Shown: in pieces, positions 44,227 through 53,323 of the stretch | Position numbering within the stretch: the stretch's first letter is position 1 | How the letters are laid out: each line of letters starts with the position of its first letter | Origin: ELB16-189 sp018266435 | GTDB lineage: Bacteria; Bacteroidota; Bacteroidia; Cytophagales; Cyclobacteriaceae | Assembly: GCA_030123525.1 (NCBI GenBank) | Contig: CP126125.1 | Span: 1,550,001 to 1,614,000 of the forward strand | Length of the DNA: 64,000 bases | Direction: 5' to 3' | Position numbers and translations under genes: made by a program | The notes under the pieces: model-generated | Databases searched by the model: none | Told to the model about the DNA's origin: nothing | Seen by the model: the letters and a program-made list of their open reading frames with translations, nothing else

Positions 44227-45361
44227 TTTTTGATTTTTTTGTTACTGTGCTATGAATAAGTTCATTTTTTAAAATGGTTTTTATTTCAGTATTTACTTTT
44301 ATGTCTTTTGGATTTATAATGATTTGGTCATTGCTTGTGATAATTGCATAACCTTTGTTTAGAATTGTTGTCGGGCTATAAGCCTTAACAGTTCGTTTCA
44401 TTTGAAGCAAATTGTCTTTTGCCTCATCTATCAAACTTTCTGCTGTTTCAAAAAAACGTTCTTTGAAATCCATTATTTCACTTTCAAAGTTGTAATTGTG
44501 TTCAACGATGTTTGTCGCAACTTTGGTTGGTGTCTTATGTTGTCGAGCCATAAGGTCAACAATACTTGTGTTTCTATCGTGTCCGATGCCAGTTAAAATT
44601 GGCAAAGGAAAGGAAGCAACATATTTTGATAGTTCGTAATCATCAAATGGTTTGAAATCTGTTTGCGAACCTCCACCACGAACAATTGCGACAATATCAA
44701 AATTTTCTTTTTCTGCTTCAATCATTTTTAATTTTTGAATTAGCAATTTACTTGAATTGTCACCTTGAATTTGGGTTAGAAATTCAGAAACTGAAAAGGC
44801 GTAGCCATATTGATTGTTTTCGATTTCTTGTTTAAAATCTCTTTGACCGTCTGAATTTGGTGCAGTTACTAAAGCAATTCTTTGCAGAACAATTGGTAAT
44901 TCAATTGATTTGTTACTTGTAAAATATTGTCCATCAATAAGACGAATTAATTTCGGATTTTCTTTTACAAGTCGGTCAAGTGTTTGTTGTTTTTCAAGTT
45001 CTAATTTACCTAATGAATACGTATGGTCAATTTCCAATACTTCTAAATCAATTCCATATCGCTTATGAAAGCGAACTCTTACGTTGCAAGTTATTTCCAG
45101 TCCGCTGGCAAATGTTTGTCCTGATAGTTTCTCAAATTTTTCAACATTGTGAAAGGTGTTAGCCCAAAAAACGCCTTTAATTTCAGCAGTAATTAAATGT
45201 CCTTCCTTTTCAATGAATTTTAAAAAGCACCAACGCTTGTCTGTTTGTTTTTTTACATCGGTTATTTCTGCGGTTATCCAAAAAGTTTCACCGGCAAATC
45301 TGTTTTGAATTGCATCGTCTATTTCGTTTACGAGTTCTGATAGTCTTAATCTCTTTGCCAT
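44210..45361 (-). CDS. xseA: exodeoxyribonuclease VII large subunit
   Basis: A 383-residue XseA. An N-terminal OB-fold (FWITAEITDV...WCFLKF) is followed by the catalytic region with IVRGGGSQTDFKPFDDYEL and GIGHDRNTSIVDLMARQHKTPTKVA, and a helical stalk. E. coli XseA is about 456 residues, so the coiled-coil stalk is shorter here. The start overlaps the stop of the upstream nuclease gene (TAATG). AT-rich composition and cassette position suggest horizontal acquisition rather than the housekeeping copy. Confidence 0.9.
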   Translation of the reverse strand: MAKRLRLSELVNEIDDAIQNRFAGETFWITAEITDVKKQTDKRWCFLKFIEKEGHLITAEIKGVFWANTFHNVEKFEKLSGQTFASGLEITCNVRVRFHKRYGIDLEVLEIDHTYSLGKLELEKQQTLDRLVKENPKLIRLIDGQYFTSNKSIELPIVLQRIALVTAPNSDGQRDFKQEIENNQYGYAFSVSEFLTQIQGDNSSKLLIQKLKMIEAEKENFDIVAIVRGGGSQTDFKPFDDYELSKYVASFPLPILTGIGHDRNTSIVDLMARQHKTPTKVATNIVEHNYNFESEIMDFKERFFETAESLIDEAKDNLLQMKRTVKAYSPTTILNKGYAIITSNDQIIINPKDIKVNTEIKTILKNELIHSTVTKKSKNELDI

Positions 45362-46377
45362 TATTTTAGATAAATGTGTTCAACTACCGATGCCATTGAT
45401 TTAACGTCATCTTCGTTATAGTCGCAAAGTTTTTCATAGCCTCGAAATTTCTTTAAGTCATTTGCGTATTGAGAATAGAGCATTGCAACTTGCTGTCCGT
45501 CCATATTTGGGTGCTTGAAATTATAACCATAATATTCTCCTAAGTCACCGAGTGTATATGCTTTGATTGGAAATGCTAATGAAGCCTTAATGTCAAGTAA
45601 TATATCGTCAAATACTAAATGGCTATGTTTTAAATTTTCTTCGTCAAATCTTTTTCTTAAAACTCTCTCGTCAAAATGAGAACCAGAATAAGAAATGACA
45701 GGCTCGTTTGGATGGTCAGATAAAATTTCCAAACATTGTTTAATTATTTTGGGTTCATCTTTTGGCTTGTCCGCTACCAATTGGATGAATTCATTTGTCT
45801 TTGAGATGTAAATACCAATCATCCAAACAGTTCTTTGAAAAAGGTCGGTTTCGATGTCCAAGTAAATAGGATTTGTTGAAATATTTTTCGGAGATTTTAT
45901 TTTGATTACTCTGTTCTGGTAAACGGCAAGCCCTCTTAAATAAAAAGGTAGTCCGCCTTTTTCTGTCCAACCCAATATTTGCGAAATCTTGGAAACTCCA
46001 GCGTTTGCAAAGTCTTCAACAGTTTTAATTCCTGCTGAATGAAATTTTAAAAAGGTATTACCTCCGATACCATTAATTTCTGATACACTCGATTTGTTGG
46101 GTTTCACTTTGGTCGGGTGTTCGTTTGGTGCAGTAAATTGGTGTGGGATTAAAGTGACTTTCTCGAATGTCTTTTTAATAATTGTTGGAGTGTCGGCAAC
46201 TACTACTTTTTTTATTTTAACTGTCGCTTTGGGAGTAGCTTTTTTTATAACCTTTTTTGCCGGCTTGGCTTTTTCCGTCTTAGGTGCAGTTTTCTTAACC
46301 GCTTTTTTCGCAGTCAGTTTGCCAACCTTTTTTTTAGTGGTCGCTTTGGTCGTTTTCTTTGCTGTCTGTTTCGGCAT
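45361..46377 (-). CDS. histone-tailed HhH + DEDDy 3'-5' exonuclease
   Basis: A 338-residue three-part protein. Residues 1-57 are a histone-H1-like tail rich in Lys, Ala and Thr (AKKTTKATTKKK, KKAVKKTAPKT). Residues about 98-135 form a helix-hairpin-helix-like segment (INGIGGNTFLKFHSAGIKTV). Residues 170-338 are an RNase H-like exonuclease of the YprB/TM0106 type, with D174-x-E176 in YLDIETD, D236 in SGSHFDERVL, and Y320/D324 in YNEDD, i.e. the DEDDy set. It likely binds DNA non-specifically and digests single strands. It heads the xseA-xseB operon. Confidence 0.75.
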   Translation of the reverse strand: MPKQTAKKTTKATTKKKVGKLTAKKAVKKTAPKTEKAKPAKKVIKKATPKATVKIKKVVVADTPTIIKKTFEKVTLIPHQFTAPNEHPTKVKPNKSSVSEINGIGGNTFLKFHSAGIKTVEDFANAGVSKISQILGWTEKGGLPFYLRGLAVYQNRVIKIKSPKNISTNPIYLDIETDLFQRTVWMIGIYISKTNEFIQLVADKPKDEPKIIKQCLEILSDHPNEPVISYSGSHFDERVLRKRFDEENLKHSHLVFDDILLDIKASLAFPIKAYTLGDLGEYYGYNFKHPNMDGQQVAMLYSQYANDLKKFRGYEKLCDYNEDDVKSMASVVEHIYLK

Positions 46378-46395
46378 TAGTCGTCTTTTTAAAAT

Positions 46396-46405
46396 CGCTT
46401 ATAAC
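46396..46405 (-). other. R'-like cassette start at the upstream end of the array
   Basis: GTTATAAGCG on the minus strand, 18 bases before the nuclease ATG. G|TTATAAGCG is the expected form of a cassette 5' boundary and is an exact complement of the R'' box of attC-like element 1. No attI or integrase gene is visible beyond it. Confidence 0.5.
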
Positions 46406-46435
46406 AATTAAATACTCGCATTACCATTATTTCCA

Positions 46436-47629
46436 TCAAGGCGTATTCACTTCATGAAACCCGCTGGTGTCATTATCAGTCCAACTCATTGGGTAATTTT
46501 TATCGAGATAAGGCAGGGCTTCTTCGGTGAGGTGCAGCGGCTTAAACGTATCGATCATCACGGCAAGCTCGTGTGTTTCTTTGGCGCCAATACTTTTTTC
46601 TACCGTACCGGGATGTGGGCCGTGTGGCAAGCCGCCCGGATGAAGTGTGAACGATCCGCGCTCAATACCTCTGCGGCTCATAAAATTTCCTTCGGCATAA
46701 TACAACACTTCATCGCTGTCGATGTTGCTGTGGTTATACGGTGCCGGTATAGCTTGCGGATGGTAATCAAACAACCGCGGCACAAACGAGCAGATTACGA
46801 AGTTGTGTGCCTGAAAGGTTTGATGCACGGGAGGTGGCTGATGAATTCTTCCCGTGATCGGCTCAAAATCATGTATTGAAAAAGCATACGGCCACAAAAA
46901 CCCGTCCCACCCGATGAGGTCAAGCGGAGAGTGTTCATAAACATAATGGTGCAACGAGCCCTGCTTTTTTATTTTAATGAGGTATTCTCCTTTTTTGGTT
47001 TCAGTAATCAATTCATGCGGTGGCCGGATGTCGCGCTCGCAGTAAGGCGAATGCTCGAGCAACTGACCAAGCTGATTGCGATAGCGTTTCACCGTTTCGA
47101 TGGGCGATGCCGATTCGATTATTAATAATCGAAGAGGTCCTGCTTCAAAGTCCAATTTATAAATCACAGTGCGCGGAATCACTACATAGTCGCCCTGCCT
47201 GATTTCCAGTTTTCCGAATTGTGAAGTGAGTGTGCCTTTGCCATCGTGAATAAAAATCACTTCATCGCCTTCGGCATTTTTATAGAAATAATCCATCGAG
47301 CGTTTTTGGGGGGCACAGATAGAAAGGGCGCAGTCGTTATTGACCAGCAATGTTTTTCTGGCACTCAGAAAGTCTTCACCGGTTTCACCCACTTTTGAGG
47401 TGTTGAGGTGGGTTTGCAACAGTTTGTACTCAGCCACTGTTTTCACCGAAATTTTTTCAACCGTTTTTACTTCTTTGATACGCGTGGGCGAAAAAACGTG
47501 GTAGAGGTTAGAGTAGATACCGGAAAACCCCTCTGAACTCACTAATTCTTCTTTGTACAAACTTCCATCAGGCTGACGGAATTGGGTGTGGCGTTTGGGC
47601 GGAATGTTGCCCAGGCGGTGGTAGTACAT
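46436..47629 (-). CDS. hmgA: homogentisate 1,2-dioxygenase
   Basis: A 397-residue enzyme that opens the ring of homogentisate to maleylacetoacetate in tyrosine and phenylalanine breakdown. The iron-ligand region is clear: PYNHSNIDSDEVLYYAEGNF and LHPGGLPHGPHPG carry the histidines and glutamate. The N-terminal MYYHRLGNIPPKRHTQFR is typical. Other pathway genes (hpd, fahA) are not in the window. It marks the return to core-like composition after the cassette region. Confidence 0.94.
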   Translation of the reverse strand: MYYHRLGNIPPKRHTQFRQPDGSLYKEELVSSEGFSGIYSNLYHVFSPTRIKEVKTVEKISVKTVAEYKLLQTHLNTSKVGETGEDFLSARKTLLVNNDCALSICAPQKRSMDYFYKNAEGDEVIFIHDGKGTLTSQFGKLEIRQGDYVVIPRTVIYKLDFEAGPLRLLIIESASPIETVKRYRNQLGQLLEHSPYCERDIRPPHELITETKKGEYLIKIKKQGSLHHYVYEHSPLDLIGWDGFLWPYAFSIHDFEPITGRIHQPPPVHQTFQAHNFVICSFVPRLFDYHPQAIPAPYNHSNIDSDEVLYYAEGNFMSRRGIERGSFTLHPGGLPHGPHPGTVEKSIGAKETHELAVMIDTFKPLHLTEEALPYLDKNYPMSWTDNDTSGFHEVNTP

Positions 47630-47766
47630 ATCATTTAATTTTTAATGACAACATCAGGCCCTAAAGATAATTTTTAAAGTAATGAAATCCTTACGTTGTT
47701 GGTTTTAACGGGCTTTTCATTTTATCCGAATAATCAAATACACTAAATTGCGCGCCTCTAAAATTC

Positions 47767-49986
47767 ATGGAAAATCAAGGAACCATTCAACGGCATGGAC
47801 AATTAATAGACGCTTTGCCGGCCGTTACTTTTGAATATTGTTTTTTTGCCGATGGCAGGCGTGATTTTGTGTACATCAGCCCACGCTGCGAAATGATGTT
47901 TGGGCATACTCCGTCAGAAATTTTGAGTGGCGTGTTGTCAATGAAATCATTTATTCACGAAGATGATTGGCTTACCTTCAGAGAGGGTATTATCAAAAAA
48001 TCAACACACCCGCTTGACAAAAAAGACTGGCGATGGGAAGGCCGGGTAAAAACAGCTAAAGGATTCATTTGGATTGAAGCCATTGCATCAAGTAAAATTT
48101 TGCCCGATGGGGCTGTAGCCTGGGCAGGTATCATTCACGACATCAGCGACCGTAAAGCAACGGAGCAGAAAAGGTATGAAATGGAGCAACGCCTTGAGCT
48201 GGCCATGAAAGGTGCCAACTTGGGTTTGTGGGATTATAACTACCAAACTAACGATACGATAATTAATAAGAGATGGGCTGAAATACTCGGGTATGATCTT
48301 GACGAACTGATCAAAATTAATAAGGTATATGAAGACTATATTCATCCGGAAGACCGGAGCGAATACCAGAAAACCATGCGTGAGCACCGAGACTCTCGCG
48401 CAGATTCATTTATCTGCGAGTACCGCTTTAAAGCCAAAGACGGATCGTGGCGCTGGGTTTTAGAGAAAGGACAAATTGTAGAATGGGACGAGCAAGGAAA
48501 CCCGATACGTTCTGTCGGAATCATACAAGATTTTGAAGAACATAAAGCAAAAGAAAAAGCCATTCGCGATAGCGAGCAACGTTACCGCCAGTTGGTAGAT
48601 CATTTACCTTTGGGGGTGAGTATCATACAAGATGAAACGATACAATACATCAACCCGGCAGGAGTAAAAATTTTGGCTACCCATTCGAGTCAAATCATTG
48701 GCAAACATTATTTGGATTTTTCTCCCCAAGAGGGTAAACAGAAATCGCTCGACCGGGTCACCCGCGCGATGAGAGGTGAGGAGGTAGTTGATGTACAACA
48801 AAAATTTTTGACAGTAGATGAAAAAGAAGTTGATGTAGAAGTATTCAGCGGCCCTTTTGTTTTCAATAACCGCCCGGCCATTCAATCCATCTTCCGCGAT
48901 ATAACCGAACAAAAACAGGCTGAAATTGCCAGGCGAAAATCAGAAACATATTTTTCGCAATTATTCCACGTCTCACCGTTAGCCATTGCTATCCTCGATG
49001 TACACGGAAAAGTTCAAGAGGTAAACGAAGGCTTTGAGTCAATGTTTGGATACAATACTCAAGAATTGATTGGAAAAGCACTCAATGAATTTATTGTGCC
49101 TGGTAATTTGGAAACCGAGGGCAATGATCTGAACACACTGATCTCATCGCGCCAGGTGGTGCGCATAGAAACTAACCGGCTGCACCGAAACGGCTCATCC
49201 TTGTCAGTGATCATATACGGCATGCCTATTTTGGTAGACGAAAAACCCATTGGCATCTTTGGTGTGTACGTGGATATTACCGAACAAAAGAGAATTGAAG
49301 AAGAACTAAAAACACGCAATGCCGAGTTAGATAATTTTGTGTACAAAGTTTCGCACGACTTGCGAGCTCCGCTTTCTTCGGTACGCGGATTGGTTAACCT
49401 GGCCAAACTTCCCGGCAACACCGATGACCCGGCTGAGTACCTGAACCTGATTGGTCAAAAGGTAGGCCAGCTAGATCATTTTATCACCGATGTGTTGAGT
49501 CACTCAAAAAACCTGAAACTTGACCTGCGCATTAAGCCGATTGATTTTAAAGTATTGATCGACCAAACGTTTACTGATTTGAATTATTTAAAAGGTGCAG
49601 ACGAAATTCTCAGAAGTTTAACAATTGAAGGAACCACTTTTCAAAGCGACCGCTGGCGAATTGGAGAAATATTTCGCAACCTTATTTCCAACGCCATCAA
49701 GTACAGAAACTTTCAGCGGCAAGATCCGGAGATCGTTATTCAAATTAAAACAACCGAAAAACGTTCGTTCATCAAATTTGCAGATAACGGCATAGGCATC
49801 AGTGCCGAAAATCAAGAAAAAATTTTTCAAATGTTTTACCGAGCCAGCGAACAATCTGACGGCTCAGGGTTAGGATTATACATTGTAAAAAATGCCGTTG
49901 ATAAATTGAGAGGCCGCCTCGAAGTTAAGAGTACGCTGGGCGAAGGCACCACGTTTTTTATTGAGTTACCTAATTTGCCTTTATAA
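47767..49986 (+). CDS. multi-PAS sensor histidine kinase
   Basis: A 739-residue soluble kinase with four PAS domains (about residues 15-130, 142-262, 272-385 and 392-510), the first two with PAC motifs such as GIIHDISDRKATEQK and GIIQDFEEHKAKEK. Then comes HisKA with the phosphoacceptor in YKVSHDLRAPLSSVRGL, and the ATPase domain with NLISNAIKYRN, DNGIGIS and GSGLGLYIVK. No membrane helix, so it senses cytoplasmic signals. No response regulator is adjacent. Confidence 0.92.
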   Translation: MENQGTIQRHGQLIDALPAVTFEYCFFADGRRDFVYISPRCEMMFGHTPSEILSGVLSMKSFIHEDDWLTFREGIIKKSTHPLDKKDWRWEGRVKTAKGFIWIEAIASSKILPDGAVAWAGIIHDISDRKATEQKRYEMEQRLELAMKGANLGLWDYNYQTNDTIINKRWAEILGYDLDELIKINKVYEDYIHPEDRSEYQKTMREHRDSRADSFICEYRFKAKDGSWRWVLEKGQIVEWDEQGNPIRSVGIIQDFEEHKAKEKAIRDSEQRYRQLVDHLPLGVSIIQDETIQYINPAGVKILATHSSQIIGKHYLDFSPQEGKQKSLDRVTRAMRGEEVVDVQQKFLTVDEKEVDVEVFSGPFVFNNRPAIQSIFRDITEQKQAEIARRKSETYFSQLFHVSPLAIAILDVHGKVQEVNEGFESMFGYNTQELIGKALNEFIVPGNLETEGNDLNTLISSRQVVRIETNRLHRNGSSLSVIIYGMPILVDEKPIGIFGVYVDITEQKRIEEELKTRNAELDNFVYKVSHDLRAPLSSVRGLVNLAKLPGNTDDPAEYLNLIGQKVGQLDHFITDVLSHSKNLKLDLRIKPIDFKVLIDQTFTDLNYLKGADEILRSLTIEGTTFQSDRWRIGEIFRNLISNAIKYRNFQRQDPEIVIQIKTTEKRSFIKFADNGIGISAENQEKIFQMFYRASEQSDGSGLGLYIVKNAVDKLRGRLEVKSTLGEGTTFFIELPNLPL

Positions 49987-49990
49987 ATAA

Positions 49991-51163
49991 ATGATACAAC
50001 TGGTTGAAGTTCTGACTGACCAAGATAAAGCCGGGTTTCTATACTTGCCGGTTACACTCTATCGTGACTTTCCAAACTGGATACGCCCGTTAGATAAAGA
50101 CATTGAAGGTGTTTTTGACCAGGTGAAAAATAAATCATTTCGCACGGGCGAATGTATCCGGTGGATTGCTAAAAATGATTTGGGTGAGGTCATTGGCCGG
50201 GTAGCGGCCTTCTACGATAAGAAACATGCCACCAAAGGAAACGAACAACCCACAGGCGGATTGGGTTTGTTTGAGTGTATTAACGACCGCAGTGTAGCGT
50301 TTGCCTTATTTGATCAATGCAAGAAGTGGCTGCAGGAAAAGGGAATGGAGGCCATGGATGGCCCGATTAATTTTGGCAACCGCGACCGATGGTGGGGCTT
50401 GCTCGTTAAAGGATATGAGTTAGAGCCTAACTACCAGTGCAACTACAACCCGCCTTACTATCAAGATTTTTTTGAGGCCTATGGTTTTCAGGTATATTTC
50501 TATCAACTCACATTTGGAAGAAAAATTCAGGGTGAATTGGCAGAGCGGATGTATAAAAAAGCAAACTTAACAGCACAAGACAATAAGTACCGTTTCGATT
50601 ACCTGAGAAAAAAAGACTGGCACACACTGGCTGACAAAATCAGAACAGTGTATAACCAGGCGTGGGCTAACCGCGGGGAAATTCCTGAACTGACAGACGT
50701 ACAAGCCAAAGCCATTGTCAAGCAGATGAAACCAATTATGGATGAAGCGCTGATCTGGTTTGGTTATTACAACAATGAACCGATTGCTTTTTTGCTTGCA
50801 TTGCCTGAAGTCAACCAGATTTTTAAACGACTCAAGGGTAAGTTGGGCTTGATTGGTAAGCTAAAATTTTTGTGGTTCACCCTTTTGAAATCGAGCAAAA
50901 AGGCGTTTGGAGTTTTGTTTGGAGTAGTACCTGCGCACCAAGGCAAAGGCGTGGACGGAGCCATCATTGAAAGTTTCCAGCAATTTCTGTTACAACACCG
51001 CAAACAGTATCTTGACTTTGAACTAAATTGGATTGCTGATTTTAATGTGCGAATGATTCGCGTGTGTGAACAAATTAACTCGGTAGAGGTAAAACGCCAC
51101 GCAACCTACCGCAAGTTGTTTGATGAAACGAAACCGTTTAAAAGGTTTCCCATCAAGCACTAA
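49991..51163 (+). CDS. GNAT-like acyltransferase family protein
   Basis: A 390-residue protein starting 4 bases after the kinase stop. The N-terminal half contains GEVIGRVAAFYDKKH and a long aromatic-rich region (NFGNRDRWWGLLVKGYELEPNYQ), and the C-terminal half has GVVPAHQGKGVDGAIIESF, which fits the acetyl-CoA loop Q/RxxGxG/A of GNAT acyltransferases. Substrate unknown. Its 3' end overlaps the carboxylate-amine ligase stop by 4 bases on the opposite strand. Confidence 0.65.
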   Translation: MIQLVEVLTDQDKAGFLYLPVTLYRDFPNWIRPLDKDIEGVFDQVKNKSFRTGECIRWIAKNDLGEVIGRVAAFYDKKHATKGNEQPTGGLGLFECINDRSVAFALFDQCKKWLQEKGMEAMDGPINFGNRDRWWGLLVKGYELEPNYQCNYNPPYYQDFFEAYGFQVYFYQLTFGRKIQGELAERMYKKANLTAQDNKYRFDYLRKKDWHTLADKIRTVYNQAWANRGEIPELTDVQAKAIVKQMKPIMDEALIWFGYYNNEPIAFLLALPEVNQIFKRLKGKLGLIGKLKFLWFTLLKSSKKAFGVLFGVVPAHQGKGVDGAIIESFQQFLLQHRKQYLDFELNWIADFNVRMIRVCEQINSVEVKRHATYRKLFDETKPFKRFPIKH

Positions 51164-52257
51164 GTTCCTTGTATAGTTTGCTCGGTAATGTAGTCTACCA
51201 CACTCTGTAAATTTTTAGTGTTTGCATAGACCGCTAACTGGCGGTCAGCACCAGAGCCTTGTTCGAGAATTTGGTTTACGTAATTAATTGCGTGCCGGCT
51301 CCCCAGTTCATCCACTACATCGTCAACAAAATCGAGCAACTCATGGATGAGCGCACGCGCATCCACTTCTTCTTGTTTGCCAAAGTCGATGAGTTTACCA
51401 TCTAATCCATAGCGCGAGGCGCGCCATTTGTTTTCGTTAATCAGCGCACGGCTGTAGTTCATGAAGCTCATGTTTTGCAGCCGGAGTTTATACAATTTGG
51501 CTACCAGCGCCTGAAAGACTGCAGCAATGGCAATGGTTTCGTTTACTAGCAGGGGCACATCGCAAATACGAAATTCAATGGTATCAAAAAAAGGATGCAC
51601 ACGCACATCCCACCAGATTTTTTTGGCATTGTCAATGCAGCGAGTTTGAATCAGCAGATTGATGTAGTTTTTAAAATCATCCCAACTGGTGTAACTGTCG
51701 GGTATGCCGGTGCGAGGAAATTTATCGAATACTTTGGTGCGAAAAGATTTGAAACCGGTATTTCGTCCTTCCCAAAAGGGAGAGTTGGTGGAGAGTGCAA
51801 ACACGTGAGGCAAAAAATACCGAACAGTGTTCATGATGTGGATGGCCATGTTTTTGTCAGCAATGCCTACATGCACATGCAACCCAAAGATCAGGTTTGA
51901 GCGGGCTGCTTCCTGCATTTCGTTTACAATCTCATCGTAGCGCGGGTTGGGTGTGATGAGTTGGGTGCTCCAATGCGAAAACGGGTGAGTACCAGCTGCA
52001 CCGATTTTTAAATTCAGTGTTCCTGCCACCTCGCCAACGAACTTGCGCAGGCGGGAAATATCCTGGTGCGCTTCTTCTACATTTTGGCATATCCCCGTGC
52101 CCACCTCCACTACAGCCTGGTGCATCTCTGCTTTTACATGATCACCTAAAACTTTTGAAGCGATCTCTACAATTTTCTGATCATGGGATTTCAATTCTCG
52201 TGTTGTCGGATCAACCACCATGTATTCTTCTTCAACTCCGAGGGTAAATTTTTCCAT
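51160..52257 (-). CDS. carboxylate-amine ligase, GCS2/YbdK family
   Basis: A 365-residue ATP-dependent ligase. The N-terminal GVEEEYMVVDPTTRELK, the middle AEMHQAVVEVGTGICQNVEEA and GLHVHVGIADKNMAI are the family's glutamate and histidine motifs that hold Mg-ATP. Family members form peptide-like bonds between a carboxylate and an amine; E. coli YbdK shows weak gamma-glutamylcysteine ligase activity. The gene lies next to an ATP-grasp gene (52309-53295) read in the same direction, suggesting two successive ligation steps. Confidence 0.88.
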   Translation of the reverse strand: MEKFTLGVEEEYMVVDPTTRELKSHDQKIVEIASKVLGDHVKAEMHQAVVEVGTGICQNVEEAHQDISRLRKFVGEVAGTLNLKIGAAGTHPFSHWSTQLITPNPRYDEIVNEMQEAARSNLIFGLHVHVGIADKNMAIHIMNTVRYFLPHVFALSTNSPFWEGRNTGFKSFRTKVFDKFPRTGIPDSYTSWDDFKNYINLLIQTRCIDNAKKIWWDVRVHPFFDTIEFRICDVPLLVNETIAIAAVFQALVAKLYKLRLQNMSFMNYSRALINENKWRASRYGLDGKLIDFGKQEEVDARALIHELLDFVDDVVDELGSRHAINYVNQILEQGSGADRQLAVYANTKNLQSVVDYITEQTIQGT

Positions 52258-52308
52258 CGTAATTGTTCAGCTAGTTTGAATTAGGTCAAAGACTCTGAAA
52301 CTAAAGCG

Positions 52309-53295
52309 TTATTCTTTAGTTTTTGTTGTTTTTTTAGCTGCAGATTTTGTTTTGGCAGCAACGGAATTTTGCACAAACGTTCCCCAGGTCAGGTTATCTT
52401 GCTCAGGTTGGTGTGCTTTGGCCCGCTCAATGGCCAACTTGGAGGCATGCTCTACCACCCAGTCAAAATTTTCTTGCCCTACCGATTTTACATCGGCATC
52501 GGGTGCAGGGTTGCAAAAATCTATCGCATACGGAACGCCATCACGCACGGCCATTTCTACGGTGTTAAAATCATACCCCAGGGCATTGCATAAATCCAGC
52601 ACGTAATCGTGTACTTTTTTTACCAGCTTGGCTTGAGCCGGGCCTCCATTAACTACATAACGCAAGTGGTGCGGGTTGCGCGGCTCGTACTGCATCACGC
52701 GAACATATTTGCCGCCCAGGCAATAACACCGGAAGTATTCGGTGAAAATAATTTCTTCTTGCAGCATCATGACCAACTGCCCTGTCTCTTTGTATGCGCT
52801 GAAAAAATCATCCATGCTGTTGAGTTTATACACGCTTTTCCAGCCACCGCCTGCGTGGGGTTTCATATAAGCAGGCCACCCGATGTATTCAAATATTTTT
52901 TCCCAACTCAATGGAAATTTTAAGTTGCTGAATGACGAATCGTGCGTGTCGGTGGGGCGTTCGTGTGAGGGAAGGATGACGGTTTTAGGAACGGGCACAC
53001 CGAGCTTCACAGCCAAAGCGTTGTTGAAAAATTTTTCATCAGCACTCCACCAAAACGGATTGTTAATGACGGCCGTGCCACTGATGGCCGCATTCTTCAG
53101 GTACGCCCGATAAAACGGAACATCTTGCGAGATGCGATCAATGATTACAGCATAGCCATCGCCTACGCCCTGCTGCACCATGTCAACCATAACGGGTTCG
53201 GCTTTAATGTCTTTTAATCCTTTTTTATTTACTTCTTTAACAAACGCTTCGGGGAAGGAGCGTTCCATGCCGTGTAAAATTCCGATTCGTTTCAT
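52309..53295 (-). CDS. ATP-grasp-type ligase with Lys-rich tail
   Basis: A 328-residue protein with the ATP-grasp pattern: YMKPHAGGGWKSVYKL (ATP-binding lysine and glycine loop), MMLQEEIIFTEYFRCYCLGG, and the metal-binding end AIDFCNPAPDADV. The last 20 residues are a Lys/Ala/Thr-rich tail (VAAKTKSAAKKTTKTKE). RimK-like or peptide ligase activity is inferred. It lies between the COG2170 ligase and two esterase genes. Confidence 0.82.
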   Translation of the reverse strand: MKRIGILHGMERSFPEAFVKEVNKKGLKDIKAEPVMVDMVQQGVGDGYAVIIDRISQDVPFYRAYLKNAAISGTAVINNPFWWSADEKFFNNALAVKLGVPVPKTVILPSHERPTDTHDSSFSNLKFPLSWEKIFEYIGWPAYMKPHAGGGWKSVYKLNSMDDFFSAYKETGQLVMMLQEEIIFTEYFRCYCLGGKYVRVMQYEPRNPHHLRYVVNGGPAQAKLVKKVHDYVLDLCNALGYDFNTVEMAVRDGVPYAIDFCNPAPDADVKSVGQENFDWVVEHASKLAIERAKAHQPEQDNLTWGTFVQNSVAAKTKSAAKKTTKTKE

Positions 53296-53323
53296 AGGGA
53301 TTGATTATTTTTTTAAATATAAT

